64,000 bases of DNA from an uncultured Erysipelotrichaceae bacterium (GTDB lineage: Bacteria > Bacillota_I > Bacilli_A > Erysipelotrichales > Erysipelotrichaceae), in assembly GCA_946537255.1 (NCBI GenBank), contig CAMNFS010000004.1:1-64000 (forward strand), in the 5' to 3' direction. Shown here piece after piece: positions 48,935-57,973 of this stretch. Position numbers and translations under genes: made by a program. The stretch's first letter is position 1. Every line of letters starts with the position of its first letter. Below the pieces are notes generated by a model. That model was not told the DNA's origin and ran no database searches. It saw nothing but the letters and a program-made list of their open reading frames with translations.

Positions 48935-50287
48935 TCAGCTGACATATTTCATCCATTGATTGCTGAAATAACGGCCCGCGAACAGAATCAGCTGGATTCC
49001 CTGACTGATCAGAATACTGAGCCAGACTCCCTGCAGTCCCATATGAAAGTAATTGGTGAAAACATACAGGCACAGAGGCTGAATAACCGTTACGCCAACG
49101 GTTGTTCCGATCATGGTGTAACGCACATCGCCAGCGCCGCGCAGAACCGCGGAAAAGATGGTTTTGCTGATCTGAATCGGCAGAATCACCGCAAAATAGA
49201 AGGCAATCATTCTTCCATATCCGGCCATCACGGCATCGTTGGGATAATAGATATTGTAAATCTGCTGATTAAACAACAGCATGATTCCGGAAAATACAGC
49301 CGAGATGATCAGTCCGAACTGAAGGGAACACCAGGTATACTTCTTTGCCTTCTCGATGTCACCCTCGCCAAGACTGCGGCCAAACAGCGCTACCGCCGCT
49401 GCCTGCAGTCCATCCGCAAAAGCAAATCCAAGCGTCATGAAATTCATACCGACCAGGTGTGCCGCAAAGGGATCCGTCCCGACCCGGGCTGTCATGGAAG
49501 ATGTGATCATCATGCCAAGACGGCTCAGAATGTTCTCAGACAGAATTGCTGTACTGATTCCTGCCATATCCTTCGCGTAGCCGATCTCCGGCCGGATTTT
49601 TTCCTGCACAATATACTGCACCTGGACAAAGCTCTTTTCGAGAAACAGCGTCCGTACACTGATGACACAGGCACAGGCAGTTCCAAGAACAGTCGCAATG
49701 GCGGCTCCGATGATTCCAAGAGCCGGAAACCCGAATTTACCATTGATCAGAAGATAGTCAAAAACAAGATTGACGATATTGGAAACAATATTGGTCCGCA
49801 TGGCAAGTCTGGTATTTCCGCTGCCGCGCTGTGCGGCATTGACATACAGAAGCAGCAGATTGAAAATACTTCCGCCCATGATCACCCGGAAATACTGAGC
49901 AGACTTTCCAACAGTTTCCGCGTTCGCCCCGGCCAGGGACATGAAGGTCTCCGCAAACAGAAGGCAGATCACCGTCAGAAGAGCACACATGCATATAACG
50001 ATGAAAAGTCCGGTCACAAACAGTCCGTTGGCATCCCGGCGGTTTTTCTCTCCGACCTTTCTTGCAATCATCAGAGAAATACAGGTATTGATGGCAAAGA
50101 AAAAAGTGAATACAAAAAACTTCGGCTGGTTGGTAATACCGACAGCGGAAACAGAAGCTTTTCCGAGACTTGAAACCATCAGGGTATCAACAATGCCTGC
50201 CAGCGCGACAAGAACGCTTTCAATCACGGCAGGCCATGCCATGTCAAACGTTTCTCTGCTGAAGGATCGCTGTTTGGATTCACTCAT
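48935..50287 (-). CDS. MATE family efflux transporter
   Basis: 12-TM MATE architecture; AWPAVIESVLVALAGIVDTLMVSSLG; NAAQRGSGNTRLAM. Confidence 0.93.
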   Translation of the reverse strand: MSESKQRSFSRETFDMAWPAVIESVLVALAGIVDTLMVSSLGKASVSAVGITNQPKFFVFTFFFAINTCISLMIARKVGEKNRRDANGLFVTGLFIVICMCALLTVICLLFAETFMSLAGANAETVGKSAQYFRVIMGGSIFNLLLLYVNAAQRGSGNTRLAMRTNIVSNIVNLVFDYLLINGKFGFPALGIIGAAIATVLGTACACVISVRTLFLEKSFVQVQYIVQEKIRPEIGYAKDMAGISTAILSENILSRLGMMITSSMTARVGTDPFAAHLVGMNFMTLGFAFADGLQAAAVALFGRSLGEGDIEKAKKYTWCSLQFGLIISAVFSGIMLLFNQQIYNIYYPNDAVMAGYGRMIAFYFAVILPIQISKTIFSAVLRGAGDVRYTMIGTTVGVTVIQPLCLYVFTNYFHMGLQGVWLSILISQGIQLILFAGRYFSNQWMKYVS

Positions 50288-50399
50288 ACTATATTCTTCC
50301 CGGGAATCATTATATCCAATTCATGCCCTCTTTGGCGCCAGGATCGAAAGAAAAAGGATGATTTCATCCTTTTCATGGGTTTTCCTGAAAGGTTCGGTT

Positions 50400-51182
50400 T
50401 CAGTCGGAATGATTCATAAGAATCGCAAATCCCGGTGCTTCCCGCCTCATCTGATAGGAAAGCAGTTGTCTCTTTTCCAGGCGGAGTGCCTTTTCATACA
50501 GTTCCGGAAGATGCGTGATCCGCTTTGTCTGAACAATCGCACCGGATATTACGGACAGATCGATTTCCGGCCGGTCGAGAATCCACCTGCCCCTTGCATC
50601 ATCCTTTGCGTTATGGGAGAGGGAAAACAGATCGGCAATACCGGCCCTGCGGTATTCCAGAAGCATTTCGCACGCTTTGAACGATCGGGCACAGAGATCG
50701 ATCAGCCGGTGTACCTCTTCTTTCTTTTCATAAAGAAGAGAATCCATGAATACGGCAATGACATGTCGGGAATGATCCATTTCTTCCAGCCATTGGCCGC
50801 TCATATAGTCACACGGCAGTACATCTTCCCGGATCCGGCATGCCATCAGTCCGTTTCTGAGGTCAATGATCTCCTTATGATCAAGATTCAGATAACGGCA
50901 GTGTCCGTTATCAATAATCGGAAACAGCGTATCAAATCCACATCCGATCCGGATAATCAAAGCGTTCGGATCATGCCGCAGAACAGTCCGGATGGAATCC
51001 GCCGCAATTGCCTCGTAAAGTCCTTCCCTGACCGCTTCATTTTCTGAAAGAGACGGAACGGAAAGAGAATTCCGCCGGACGGTCTCTTCTGCCATCCGGT
51101 CGCGGAAAACAAGCGGATACTTCGCGGATGCGGTTGCTCTGGCACAGAGGTTTCTCAGACTGCGTTCTTCTCTTTCTTCCAT
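50400..51182 (-). CDS. Class I SAM methyltransferase, leucine carboxyl methyltransferase/TcmP-like
   Basis: NALIIRIGCGFDTLFPIIDNGHCRYLNLDHKEIIDLR; AVFMDSLLYE. Confidence 0.8.
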   Translation of the reverse strand: MEEREERSLRNLCARATASAKYPLVFRDRMAEETVRRNSLSVPSLSENEAVREGLYEAIAADSIRTVLRHDPNALIIRIGCGFDTLFPIIDNGHCRYLNLDHKEIIDLRNGLMACRIREDVLPCDYMSGQWLEEMDHSRHVIAVFMDSLLYEKKEEVHRLIDLCARSFKACEMLLEYRRAGIADLFSLSHNAKDDARGRWILDRPEIDLSVISGAIVQTKRITHLPELYEKALRLEKRQLLSYQMRREAPGFAILMNHSD

Positions 51183-51202
51183 CTTTTCCTCGTTTTCTTC
51201 CG

Positions 51203-51880
51203 TTACTTCCGATGTCTTTTCTGATAATCCTCACGGATCGGCTCCAGCATGGACGCATCCATGAATACCTCATGAAGTTCTTCCGATGAGGATGCCTTTC
51301 TTGCCGCGCTTACAAACTGATTCATGACCCGGTGATTCAGGGCAGTTCCCGCTGCGTCACTTTCGTAGCTGACCGCGTGATTTCTGTCGCCAAGACCGAA
51401 TCTCGATGCAGTACTGACTGCGTCCATATTTGCCCCGAGAAACAGAAATTCCCATCCGGCCTCGGCTTTCTGCTGCTCTACCAGTTTCCTGACTTCCCCA
51501 AAGGAATATTTTCGGGAACTGTTCTCCAATCCATCCGTCATGATCAGAAACAGCGTCTTCTCCGGACGGTCTTCCTGGCGTCCATATTTATGGATCGTTC
51601 TGATATGGTGAATCGCCCCGCCCAAAGCATCCAGCAGAGCTGTACAGCCGCCCACCCGGTAGACAGTCCGGTCCAGCGGTTCTGCCCGTTCAATCGGAAT
51701 GCGGTCATGAACAACCGTTGCTTCACTGTCAAACAGCACGGTGGAAAGAAGCGCTTCTCCTTCCTTTCCCTGCTGTTCCTTCAGCATTGCGTTGAAACCT
51801 CCGATGGTATCTTCTTCCAGTCCGGCCATCGAGCCGCTCCGATCAAGAATGTATACAATTTCTGTCAGTCCCTGTTTCAT
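51203..51880 (-). CDS. von Willebrand factor type A domain protein
   Basis: EIVYILDRSGSMAGLEEDTIGGFNAML (MIDAS DxSxS), VGGCTALLDALGGAI, LIMTDGLENSS. Confidence 0.9.
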   Translation of the reverse strand: MKQGLTEIVYILDRSGSMAGLEEDTIGGFNAMLKEQQGKEGEALLSTVLFDSEATVVHDRIPIERAEPLDRTVYRVGGCTALLDALGGAIHHIRTIHKYGRQEDRPEKTLFLIMTDGLENSSRKYSFGEVRKLVEQQKAEAGWEFLFLGANMDAVSTASRFGLGDRNHAVSYESDAAGTALNHRVMNQFVSAARKASSSEELHEVFMDASMLEPIREDYQKRHRK

Positions 51881-51955
51881 GTCATATCCTCTCTTTCTGA
51901 TCCCATCGTACCGATGGATCAGGAAGAGAAGGTCGCCCGTCGGGCGACATTTTCA

Positions 51956-52984
51956 TCAGGCCAGAATCGGTTCGTCATGCTCAAACAGAGACAGATTGAT
52001 TTCATTGACATCATATACTCCCTGGGTAATGAAATACTGTACGATCAGATCCGAGCGGCTGCTCGGACTCAGGGCATATCCTGCTCTGGCAAGCAGATCC
52101 GTGGTTTCATCCATGGAAAGATTCAGGGCAACCGCAAGGGCGAGAACCGTATTTTTCTTCGGATGATATTTGGGATTGGAACGGATCTTGGAAAACAGTT
52201 TCCGGTCAAGATTGGCACGGTGATACACCTCCGGATCCGTATACCCTTTCCTGTCAATCCAGTTCAGAAGGCTTTCCTGAAAGGTCTCTCCCAGCTGGTC
52301 GATCATGCTTTCAAGCTCGCAGGAAGCCGCTTCCATCGCTTCTTCCCTGCCGTAATTTTTCAGGCTGATATCCGAATGGAAGAGAGCGCTGACCGGGGCG
52401 GAACCCGGTTTTCGCCGTCTTTCCTGCCGGTATTCATTCCGAATGGCGTTTTCGACATAGTGTTCGTCGAGATAGGAATCCACACCCCGGTAGATCCGAT
52501 CGGATATTTCAAAGGATGATCGGTCAAACACGGCAATCGTGATCTTCATATCATGATCCAGCAGATAGCGGGAACTTTCTTCAATCAGAATATGCAGAGA
52601 ATCTTCACGGGGATATCCGTTGGATCCCGTCCCAAGCAGAGGCATGGCAACTGAACGAAGATTCTTCCGTTCGGCTTCCTCAAAAATCCTTTCCGCGCAT
52701 TGATGGAGATAATCGAGACACTCTCGGCGTCTTTCCTCCTGATAAACCGGATAAACCGCGTGGATAATCCATCTGGCCGGAAGATTGAATCCTTCTGTCA
52801 CAAAAACAGTCCCAGGCTCCACGGATCCGATCCGGATTCTTTCCTTCAGAAGGCGTTCCTTCCCTGCTGCCGCATAGACCGCGGATTCAGATCCGCTTCC
52901 GATGATCGGATGCGGATTAGCCGTGCAGACGATCGCGTCCGCATGAATCCTGGTAATATCTTCACGTATGATTGATAATGGCAT
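51956..52984 (-). CDS. Macro domain fused to a C-terminal helical (HTH-like) domain
   Basis: ITRIHADAIVCTANPHPIIGSGSESAVYAAAG; SVAMPLLGTGSNGYP (macro); C-terminal NLDRKLFSKIRSNPKYHPKKNTVLALAVALNLSMDETTDLLARAGYALS. Confidence 0.88.
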   Translation of the reverse strand: MPLSIIREDITRIHADAIVCTANPHPIIGSGSESAVYAAAGKERLLKERIRIGSVEPGTVFVTEGFNLPARWIIHAVYPVYQEERRRECLDYLHQCAERIFEEAERKNLRSVAMPLLGTGSNGYPREDSLHILIEESSRYLLDHDMKITIAVFDRSSFEISDRIYRGVDSYLDEHYVENAIRNEYRQERRRKPGSAPVSALFHSDISLKNYGREEAMEAASCELESMIDQLGETFQESLLNWIDRKGYTDPEVYHRANLDRKLFSKIRSNPKYHPKKNTVLALAVALNLSMDETTDLLARAGYALSPSSRSDLIVQYFITQGVYDVNEINLSLFEHDEPILA

Positions 52985-52992
52985 GATTCACC

Positions 52993-53781
52993 TCAGTTTT
53001 TTGCATGCATGTCGAGCTGCGGATAAGGAATGACAATTCCTGCCTGATGCAGATCACGCTGAATGATCCGCAGTGCTTCCCGGCGGAGATCCGGCATCTG
53101 ATCCGGTGCGCAGAAGAAACGGATTTTGTAAATTATGCAGGAATCGCGGAACTCATGCACCCCTTTGTAAATACATTCCGAAATTCCCTCGACTTCCGCA
53201 ATATGCACGCAGGTCTCCTGCAGCGTAAGGTTGATATGTTCCGGATCATCCTCATAGGAAAGACCGATATCGATGTCATTCTGTCTCGATTTTCTTGTGA
53301 CATTGTCAATATTCCGATTGGCAATAATATGCATGTCATGGGTATAGATATCATCGATCCGTACGCTTCTTGCGGACATGGCGGTTACCTTTCCGGTAAT
53401 GTCGTGGAATACGATCGTGTCCCCGACATCAAAGTAGTTGTCCTGAGAAAGATGAATTCCATTGACAATATCCCTCAGCAGATCCTGCATGGCAAGACCT
53501 ACCACCGCGGAGAGAACACTCAGAAACGCTGCCAGCGTGGTAAGACGGATGCCGTTGATATGGAGAATTGTCATGACCATGATGACAACCAGGCTGCCCT
53601 GAATCAGCCGGTAGATCATATGGGAAATCTGTGAGATTCTCTGATCCGGCCGGATGATCTTCTCTTTCCTCAGCCGCTTGTATGCGGAAGAGACCAGATG
53701 ATTGGCAAACAGATACAGCGCCAGGACAATAATGGAACCGATAAACGCAGGAGACTGCACATAACTGACGATTTCATTCAT
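52993..53781 (-). CDS. Small-conductance mechanosensitive channel family protein (MscS-type)
   Basis: TLAAFLSVLSAVVGLAMQDLLRDIVNGIHLSQDNYFDVGDTIVFHDITGKVTAMSARSVRI. Confidence 0.9.
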   Translation of the reverse strand: MNEIVSYVQSPAFIGSIIVLALYLFANHLVSSAYKRLRKEKIIRPDQRISQISHMIYRLIQGSLVVIMVMTILHINGIRLTTLAAFLSVLSAVVGLAMQDLLRDIVNGIHLSQDNYFDVGDTIVFHDITGKVTAMSARSVRIDDIYTHDMHIIANRNIDNVTRKSRQNDIDIGLSYEDDPEHINLTLQETCVHIAEVEGISECIYKGVHEFRDSCIIYKIRFFCAPDQMPDLRREALRIIQRDLHQAGIVIPYPQLDMHAKN

Positions 53782-53972
53782 ACTATCAAACCTCCCTGTT
53801 AGTCATAAATAACGGAGTGCCAAAGCCGCTCAGGTTACTGAAAAAAGAATTGATCAGACCGTCATTCCGGTTTCTTCGGAAAGAGAATACAAATCGGACC
53901 CAAGACATGGAACAGATGCATGCGCTGTCTGGCGTATCCTTACGCGGAAGAAAGAGGGCTGCATTCCCTGCA

Positions 53973-56900
53973 TCAGGCAAGAGGAATATTGTTTCTCTGC
54001 AGGATTTCCTTGATCTTCCAGTTCAGCAGGTCTTCTGTTTCCCCGCGGTAGCGTTCCGCTACTTCGGCCTGCACCCGGCAGAGCATTGTGCCTTTTTCAA
54101 GGGCATGGATACCAAGGAAAACCGGATCCTTCAGGATCATCGGATACTGCGGACGGATTTCCTTCAGTTCACGGTTCAGTGTCTCGGCAAGAAAATTAAT
54201 ATCCACTGTATTGGGTACGAGGAAGCTGGTGATGGCATAGGAATTCCTATTCGTCATATTCAGAACACTGGACAGATTCCGGTTGTTGATAATCTTGACA
54301 TTTTTTGTCCAGGATACAATCTTGGTTGTGCGGATGCCGATCTCCTTTACCATTCCCATGAAGCCATTGACTTCAACGATATCACCCACCTGAAAATCCC
54401 CTTCAAAAATGATGAACAGACCGGCAAGGATATCCGTAATCAGATCCTTTGCGCCCATACCTATGACAAGTCCCATGATTCCCACGGAAGCAACCAGAGC
54501 ACGGATATCAAATCCAAGCCGCAGAAGACAGATGTAGAGAATCAGAAGCACGGAAAACAGCTTGATCGTACTGCTCATAAGACGGCAGAAGGTTTCACCC
54601 CGCGGCTGCATCAGCTGCGAAAGCAGATTCAGCACAAGGACGATGACCGTTACAAGGATCGTTCCGCAGACAATCGTAACAAGCACGGATGTCACCGAAA
54701 ATACATTGATGCCGCTGCCGTGGGAAATGGACATGCTGTAGGTAATGACAGAACGGAAGTTTTCGCTCTTCAGATAAAACAGAACCATAAAGAAAGCCGC
54801 GACTGCAACCAGAAGATGAATGATCGAAGACACCTTCTCTTCCGGCAGCATCTCCTTCCATTCCTGGCGGAAATCAGAGGCAGAAGTTCTTTTCTTCCTG
54901 GGACTGATGGAAAAGATATTCTGATCCCTGTCGCTGTTGTAATAAATATCGATAAGCTTTGGATTGACTACGATCGTATCGTTTCTCGCACAGTATACGG
55001 TTGTCTTTTTCCCGTGTTTTGCCCGCATCACAAACAGGCAGATACAGAAGCAGAGCACGGAAAACAGAACCGCAGTCAGGGTAATCTCAGTACGCCCGAG
55101 AAACGCATTATTGTATGGCTGCCCGACGAAGACAAGATATGGATCCATCTTCCGGTTGGTCGCGTAGTAGGAATTATACGCAAGGTTCACCTTTCCGGTA
55201 TAGTACGGGTTCAGCATCTCTTCCCGGTAACCGTCATAATCCTCCAGGGAAGTGCCGATGGTATCCTTCTCCGGACAGTGTACAATCGTCCTGTTTTCAG
55301 GATTCAGAACAATGAACGAGTTAATGCCGTTATTGACCCGCTCGGAGATGATATAGCTGATATCGGAATGTTCGATCGCCTGCTTCTGCTTATCAGCCCG
55401 GAATACAGCCTGAAGAATGCCATAGGGATTGTTTTCCTCATCAGTAAGCAGAACCCCGACAGGAAGAACATAACCGCTTCCCCATGGATCCTTGATGACA
55501 TCTCCTGTAAGGTATGGACGCCCCTTCTGAAGATCCGTAAAATGAATGACGTTTTCCGTATTTTCTTCGGAGGCAGTGATATCCTCCAGCACAAGATTGG
55601 TCAGAGTTCCGCTTCCATACATTTCCTTCCCGTCCATATCAAAGACCACAACGCGCTCGAGATTAAAGGAATCACTGATCTTCGAAATTTCGGTCCGGTT
55701 TCTACAGGATGGATTTTCAAAAATATATCCGGCTAAGATTTGGGTGGTTTCCAGAAACTGATTCTTACTGGTGTTCAGATAATGATCCTGTTCATTATGC
55801 ATTTCCTGTATGGTTGCCTGCAGGAGGCTGATCTCCTGATCCGCGCCGGTGATCAGTGTGGAGATGGAGGAAAGCGTATCGATATAGTATACAAATCCTC
55901 CCACTGCCAGAAGACCGATAAAGCCGATGATCAGGGTTTTGTAGCGGATGGCAGACGGGGTGTAGGAACTGTCAGTGACGCCAACGCTGCGGTACTGCCG
56001 GTTATAGTACACATAGGTGCTCTCCAGAATCAGGATACAGAAGAAAAATACGGTCACCAGCAGTGCCTGTGTCGCTGAGGAGGAAATCACCGGAGAAAGA
56101 TCCGAGATACTGTAGATGTAACGACCAGTGCGTTCATAAACAGTTCTGCTGGAAAAATACAGTTTTCCCTTTCCGGCATGGATTCCCAGATCAAACCGGT
56201 CTGATTCGGACAGGTACTGATTCTGTTCATTTCCGAATACCTCATGGATCTTTTTCCCGATCAGTGACTGATCCTTTGCAAAAACGATTTCTTCGTTTTG
56301 ATCTACCAGTAATGCCGAAAGATGATCCGTGGTCTTGGTGACAAACAGCTGCTCGTAATCCTCTTCATGATTCAGCTCCTTCAGCAGACTTTCAAAACTG
56401 TACTGAAACACAATCCAGGAGTCATTGTCGATTCTCCTTCCGCAATGGGTCAGGAAAACGGAATCGGTGAGGGAATCGTATGTCGGTTCTTCAACAAAGG
56501 GTTCCCAGCTCTCTTTGTCAATTTTGGTCAGAAATCCGGTTTTCTGAAATGAGCGTGTCTGAGCAACGACGTTCCCATTCCGGTCAATGATGGCGGCTTT
56601 CAGATTCTGAAACGGAATCAGAAGAGAATCCATCAGATATTCCTGATTCATTTCCGTCGGATTGTTTCTCTTTGACTCATATTCATACAGAACAAAAGTC
56701 GTACGCTGCAAGTAGGATTCGCGTATGATATCATTGAGAATCACATCATTTTCATCCAGGGTTTCAAGTGCCTGAATGGTGTTTTCCGTGTGATCAATAT
56801 TTATGGAAACCTGACGTGCCATGGAAATAGAAAGATCGGTCAGAAACAGAATGGCGCCGACGGCCAGAGATAAAAGCAGGTCAATCAGGATGACCCTGCG

Positions 56901-56981
56901 TACGGAAAGATAATATGCAGTACCTTTTTCCTTTTCTTTTTTCTGAATCGGCTCCATCTCTGTCTCCCTTGAAAGATGCAT
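53973..56981 (-). CDS. Multi-domain MscS channel with two extracytoplasmic Cache-like sensor regions
   Basis: C-terminal VASVGIMGLVIGMGAKDLITDILAGLFIIFEGDFQVGDIVEVNGFMGMVKEIGIRTTKI (MscS); HLSALLVDQNEEIVFAKDQSLIGKKI and SFIVLNPENRTIVHCPEKDTIGTSL (Cache-like) in two TM-bounded regions. Confidence 0.88.
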   Translation of the reverse strand: MHLSRETEMEPIQKKEKEKGTAYYLSVRRVILIDLLLSLAVGAILFLTDLSISMARQVSINIDHTENTIQALETLDENDVILNDIIRESYLQRTTFVLYEYESKRNNPTEMNQEYLMDSLLIPFQNLKAAIIDRNGNVVAQTRSFQKTGFLTKIDKESWEPFVEEPTYDSLTDSVFLTHCGRRIDNDSWIVFQYSFESLLKELNHEEDYEQLFVTKTTDHLSALLVDQNEEIVFAKDQSLIGKKIHEVFGNEQNQYLSESDRFDLGIHAGKGKLYFSSRTVYERTGRYIYSISDLSPVISSSATQALLVTVFFFCILILESTYVYYNRQYRSVGVTDSSYTPSAIRYKTLIIGFIGLLAVGGFVYYIDTLSSISTLITGADQEISLLQATIQEMHNEQDHYLNTSKNQFLETTQILAGYIFENPSCRNRTEISKISDSFNLERVVVFDMDGKEMYGSGTLTNLVLEDITASEENTENVIHFTDLQKGRPYLTGDVIKDPWGSGYVLPVGVLLTDEENNPYGILQAVFRADKQKQAIEHSDISYIISERVNNGINSFIVLNPENRTIVHCPEKDTIGTSLEDYDGYREEMLNPYYTGKVNLAYNSYYATNRKMDPYLVFVGQPYNNAFLGRTEITLTAVLFSVLCFCICLFVMRAKHGKKTTVYCARNDTIVVNPKLIDIYYNSDRDQNIFSISPRKKRTSASDFRQEWKEMLPEEKVSSIIHLLVAVAAFFMVLFYLKSENFRSVITYSMSISHGSGINVFSVTSVLVTIVCGTILVTVIVLVLNLLSQLMQPRGETFCRLMSSTIKLFSVLLILYICLLRLGFDIRALVASVGIMGLVIGMGAKDLITDILAGLFIIFEGDFQVGDIVEVNGFMGMVKEIGIRTTKIVSWTKNVKIINNRNLSSVLNMTNRNSYAITSFLVPNTVDINFLAETLNRELKEIRPQYPMILKDPVFLGIHALEKGTMLCRVQAEVAERYRGETEDLLNWKIKEILQRNNIPLA

Positions 56982-57028
56982 TTATCATATCGAATCCAAT
57001 GCCGGATCGGCAAGTCTGCCCGGATCCC

Positions 57029-57973
57029 TCATTCTTTCTGCTTTGAAGGGACTGTTACAGACAGATCCTCGCTGTCCAGATTGCCCGGATGGCATTTCCG
57101 GTAGCTGTCAATCATCTGCCGGCTCGCGACATGGGTGTAGATTTCGGTGGTACGGATATCCGAATGTCCCAGCATCTCCTGAATGGATCTCAGATCCGCG
57201 CCGCCCTGCAGAAGATGGGTTGCATAGCTGTGGCGCAGCTTATGAGGGGTAATGTGTTCCTGAAATCCCAGAGCGGCACATTTCTCCCGCAGAAGCTTTT
57301 CCACGGATTCCCTGGTCACCTTCCGACCGAACCGGTTCACAAAGAACAGATTGCTTTTCCGCTTCATGAATACCGGCCGGACCGTAAAGCAGTATTTTGA
57401 AATCACTTCCGCTGAGCCCTTCGGCAGCGGTACGATCCGTTCCTTATTTCCCTTGCCAAGCACTCTGACAAAACCAGTGTCAAGATCCACCCGGTTCATC
57501 GTGAGATCGCACGCTTCAGAAATCCGCAGACCGCAGGCATAGATCATTTCCAGCAGGGCATGCTGAAACAGCTGCCGGGGATCACTGTCATCAAAGGAAT
57601 CCATAAGCGTCCGGATCTGATTGATGGTTGCGTACACCGGAAGCGATTTCTCACCGCGGTGAATTTCCAGATTCTGAGAAGGATCATTTTCATCAAACAG
57701 AAAATTCAGATATCGATGAAAGGAACGGATGGAAGCAGCCATGCGGCCGATGCTGGTTCCCTTCTTGTCCTCACTCTGCTCAAGAATGAACCCTTCGGTC
57801 ATATCCTCCTTGATCTGTTTGGTGTCCTTGATCCCCTGTTCCGCAAGAAATGCCGCATACTGTTTCAGATCATTCTCATACCCGGCAATCGTACGGGGAG
57901 ATTTTCCCTGATTGATCGTGAGATCCGCAAGATAGCGGCTCATCGCCTTATCTATTTTCATGAGCTGCCTCAC
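57029..57973 (-). CDS. xerD: Tyrosine recombinase XerD-like
   Basis: HALLEMIYACGLRISEACDLTMNRVDL; ITPHKLRHSYATHLLQGGADLRSIQEMLGHSDIRTTEIYTHV (R-HxxR-H-Y). Confidence 0.93.
   Translation of the reverse strand: MRQLMKIDKAMSRYLADLTINQGKSPRTIAGYENDLKQYAAFLAEQGIKDTKQIKEDMTEGFILEQSEDKKGTSIGRMAASIRSFHRYLNFLFDENDPSQNLEIHRGEKSLPVYATINQIRTLMDSFDDSDPRQLFQHALLEMIYACGLRISEACDLTMNRVDLDTGFVRVLGKGNKERIVPLPKGSAEVISKYCFTVRPVFMKRKSNLFFVNRFGRKVTRESVEKLLREKCAALGFQEHITPHKLRHSYATHLLQGGADLRSIQEMLGHSDIRTTEIYTHVASRQMIDSYRKCHPGNLDSEDLSVTVPSKQKE

Noticed and set aside
48896-50173. 425-aa plus-strand ORF
   Set aside because: Antisense shadow of the MATE transporter; composition is a low-complexity mirror of TM codons
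51332-52519. 395-aa plus-strand ORF
   Set aside because: Antisense to the vWA and macro genes; no recognisable motif
53817-55736. 639-aa plus-strand ORF
   Set aside because: Antisense to the sensor-MscS gene, whose protein has recognisable domains; the plus-strand translation has no domain logic (mirror ORF)
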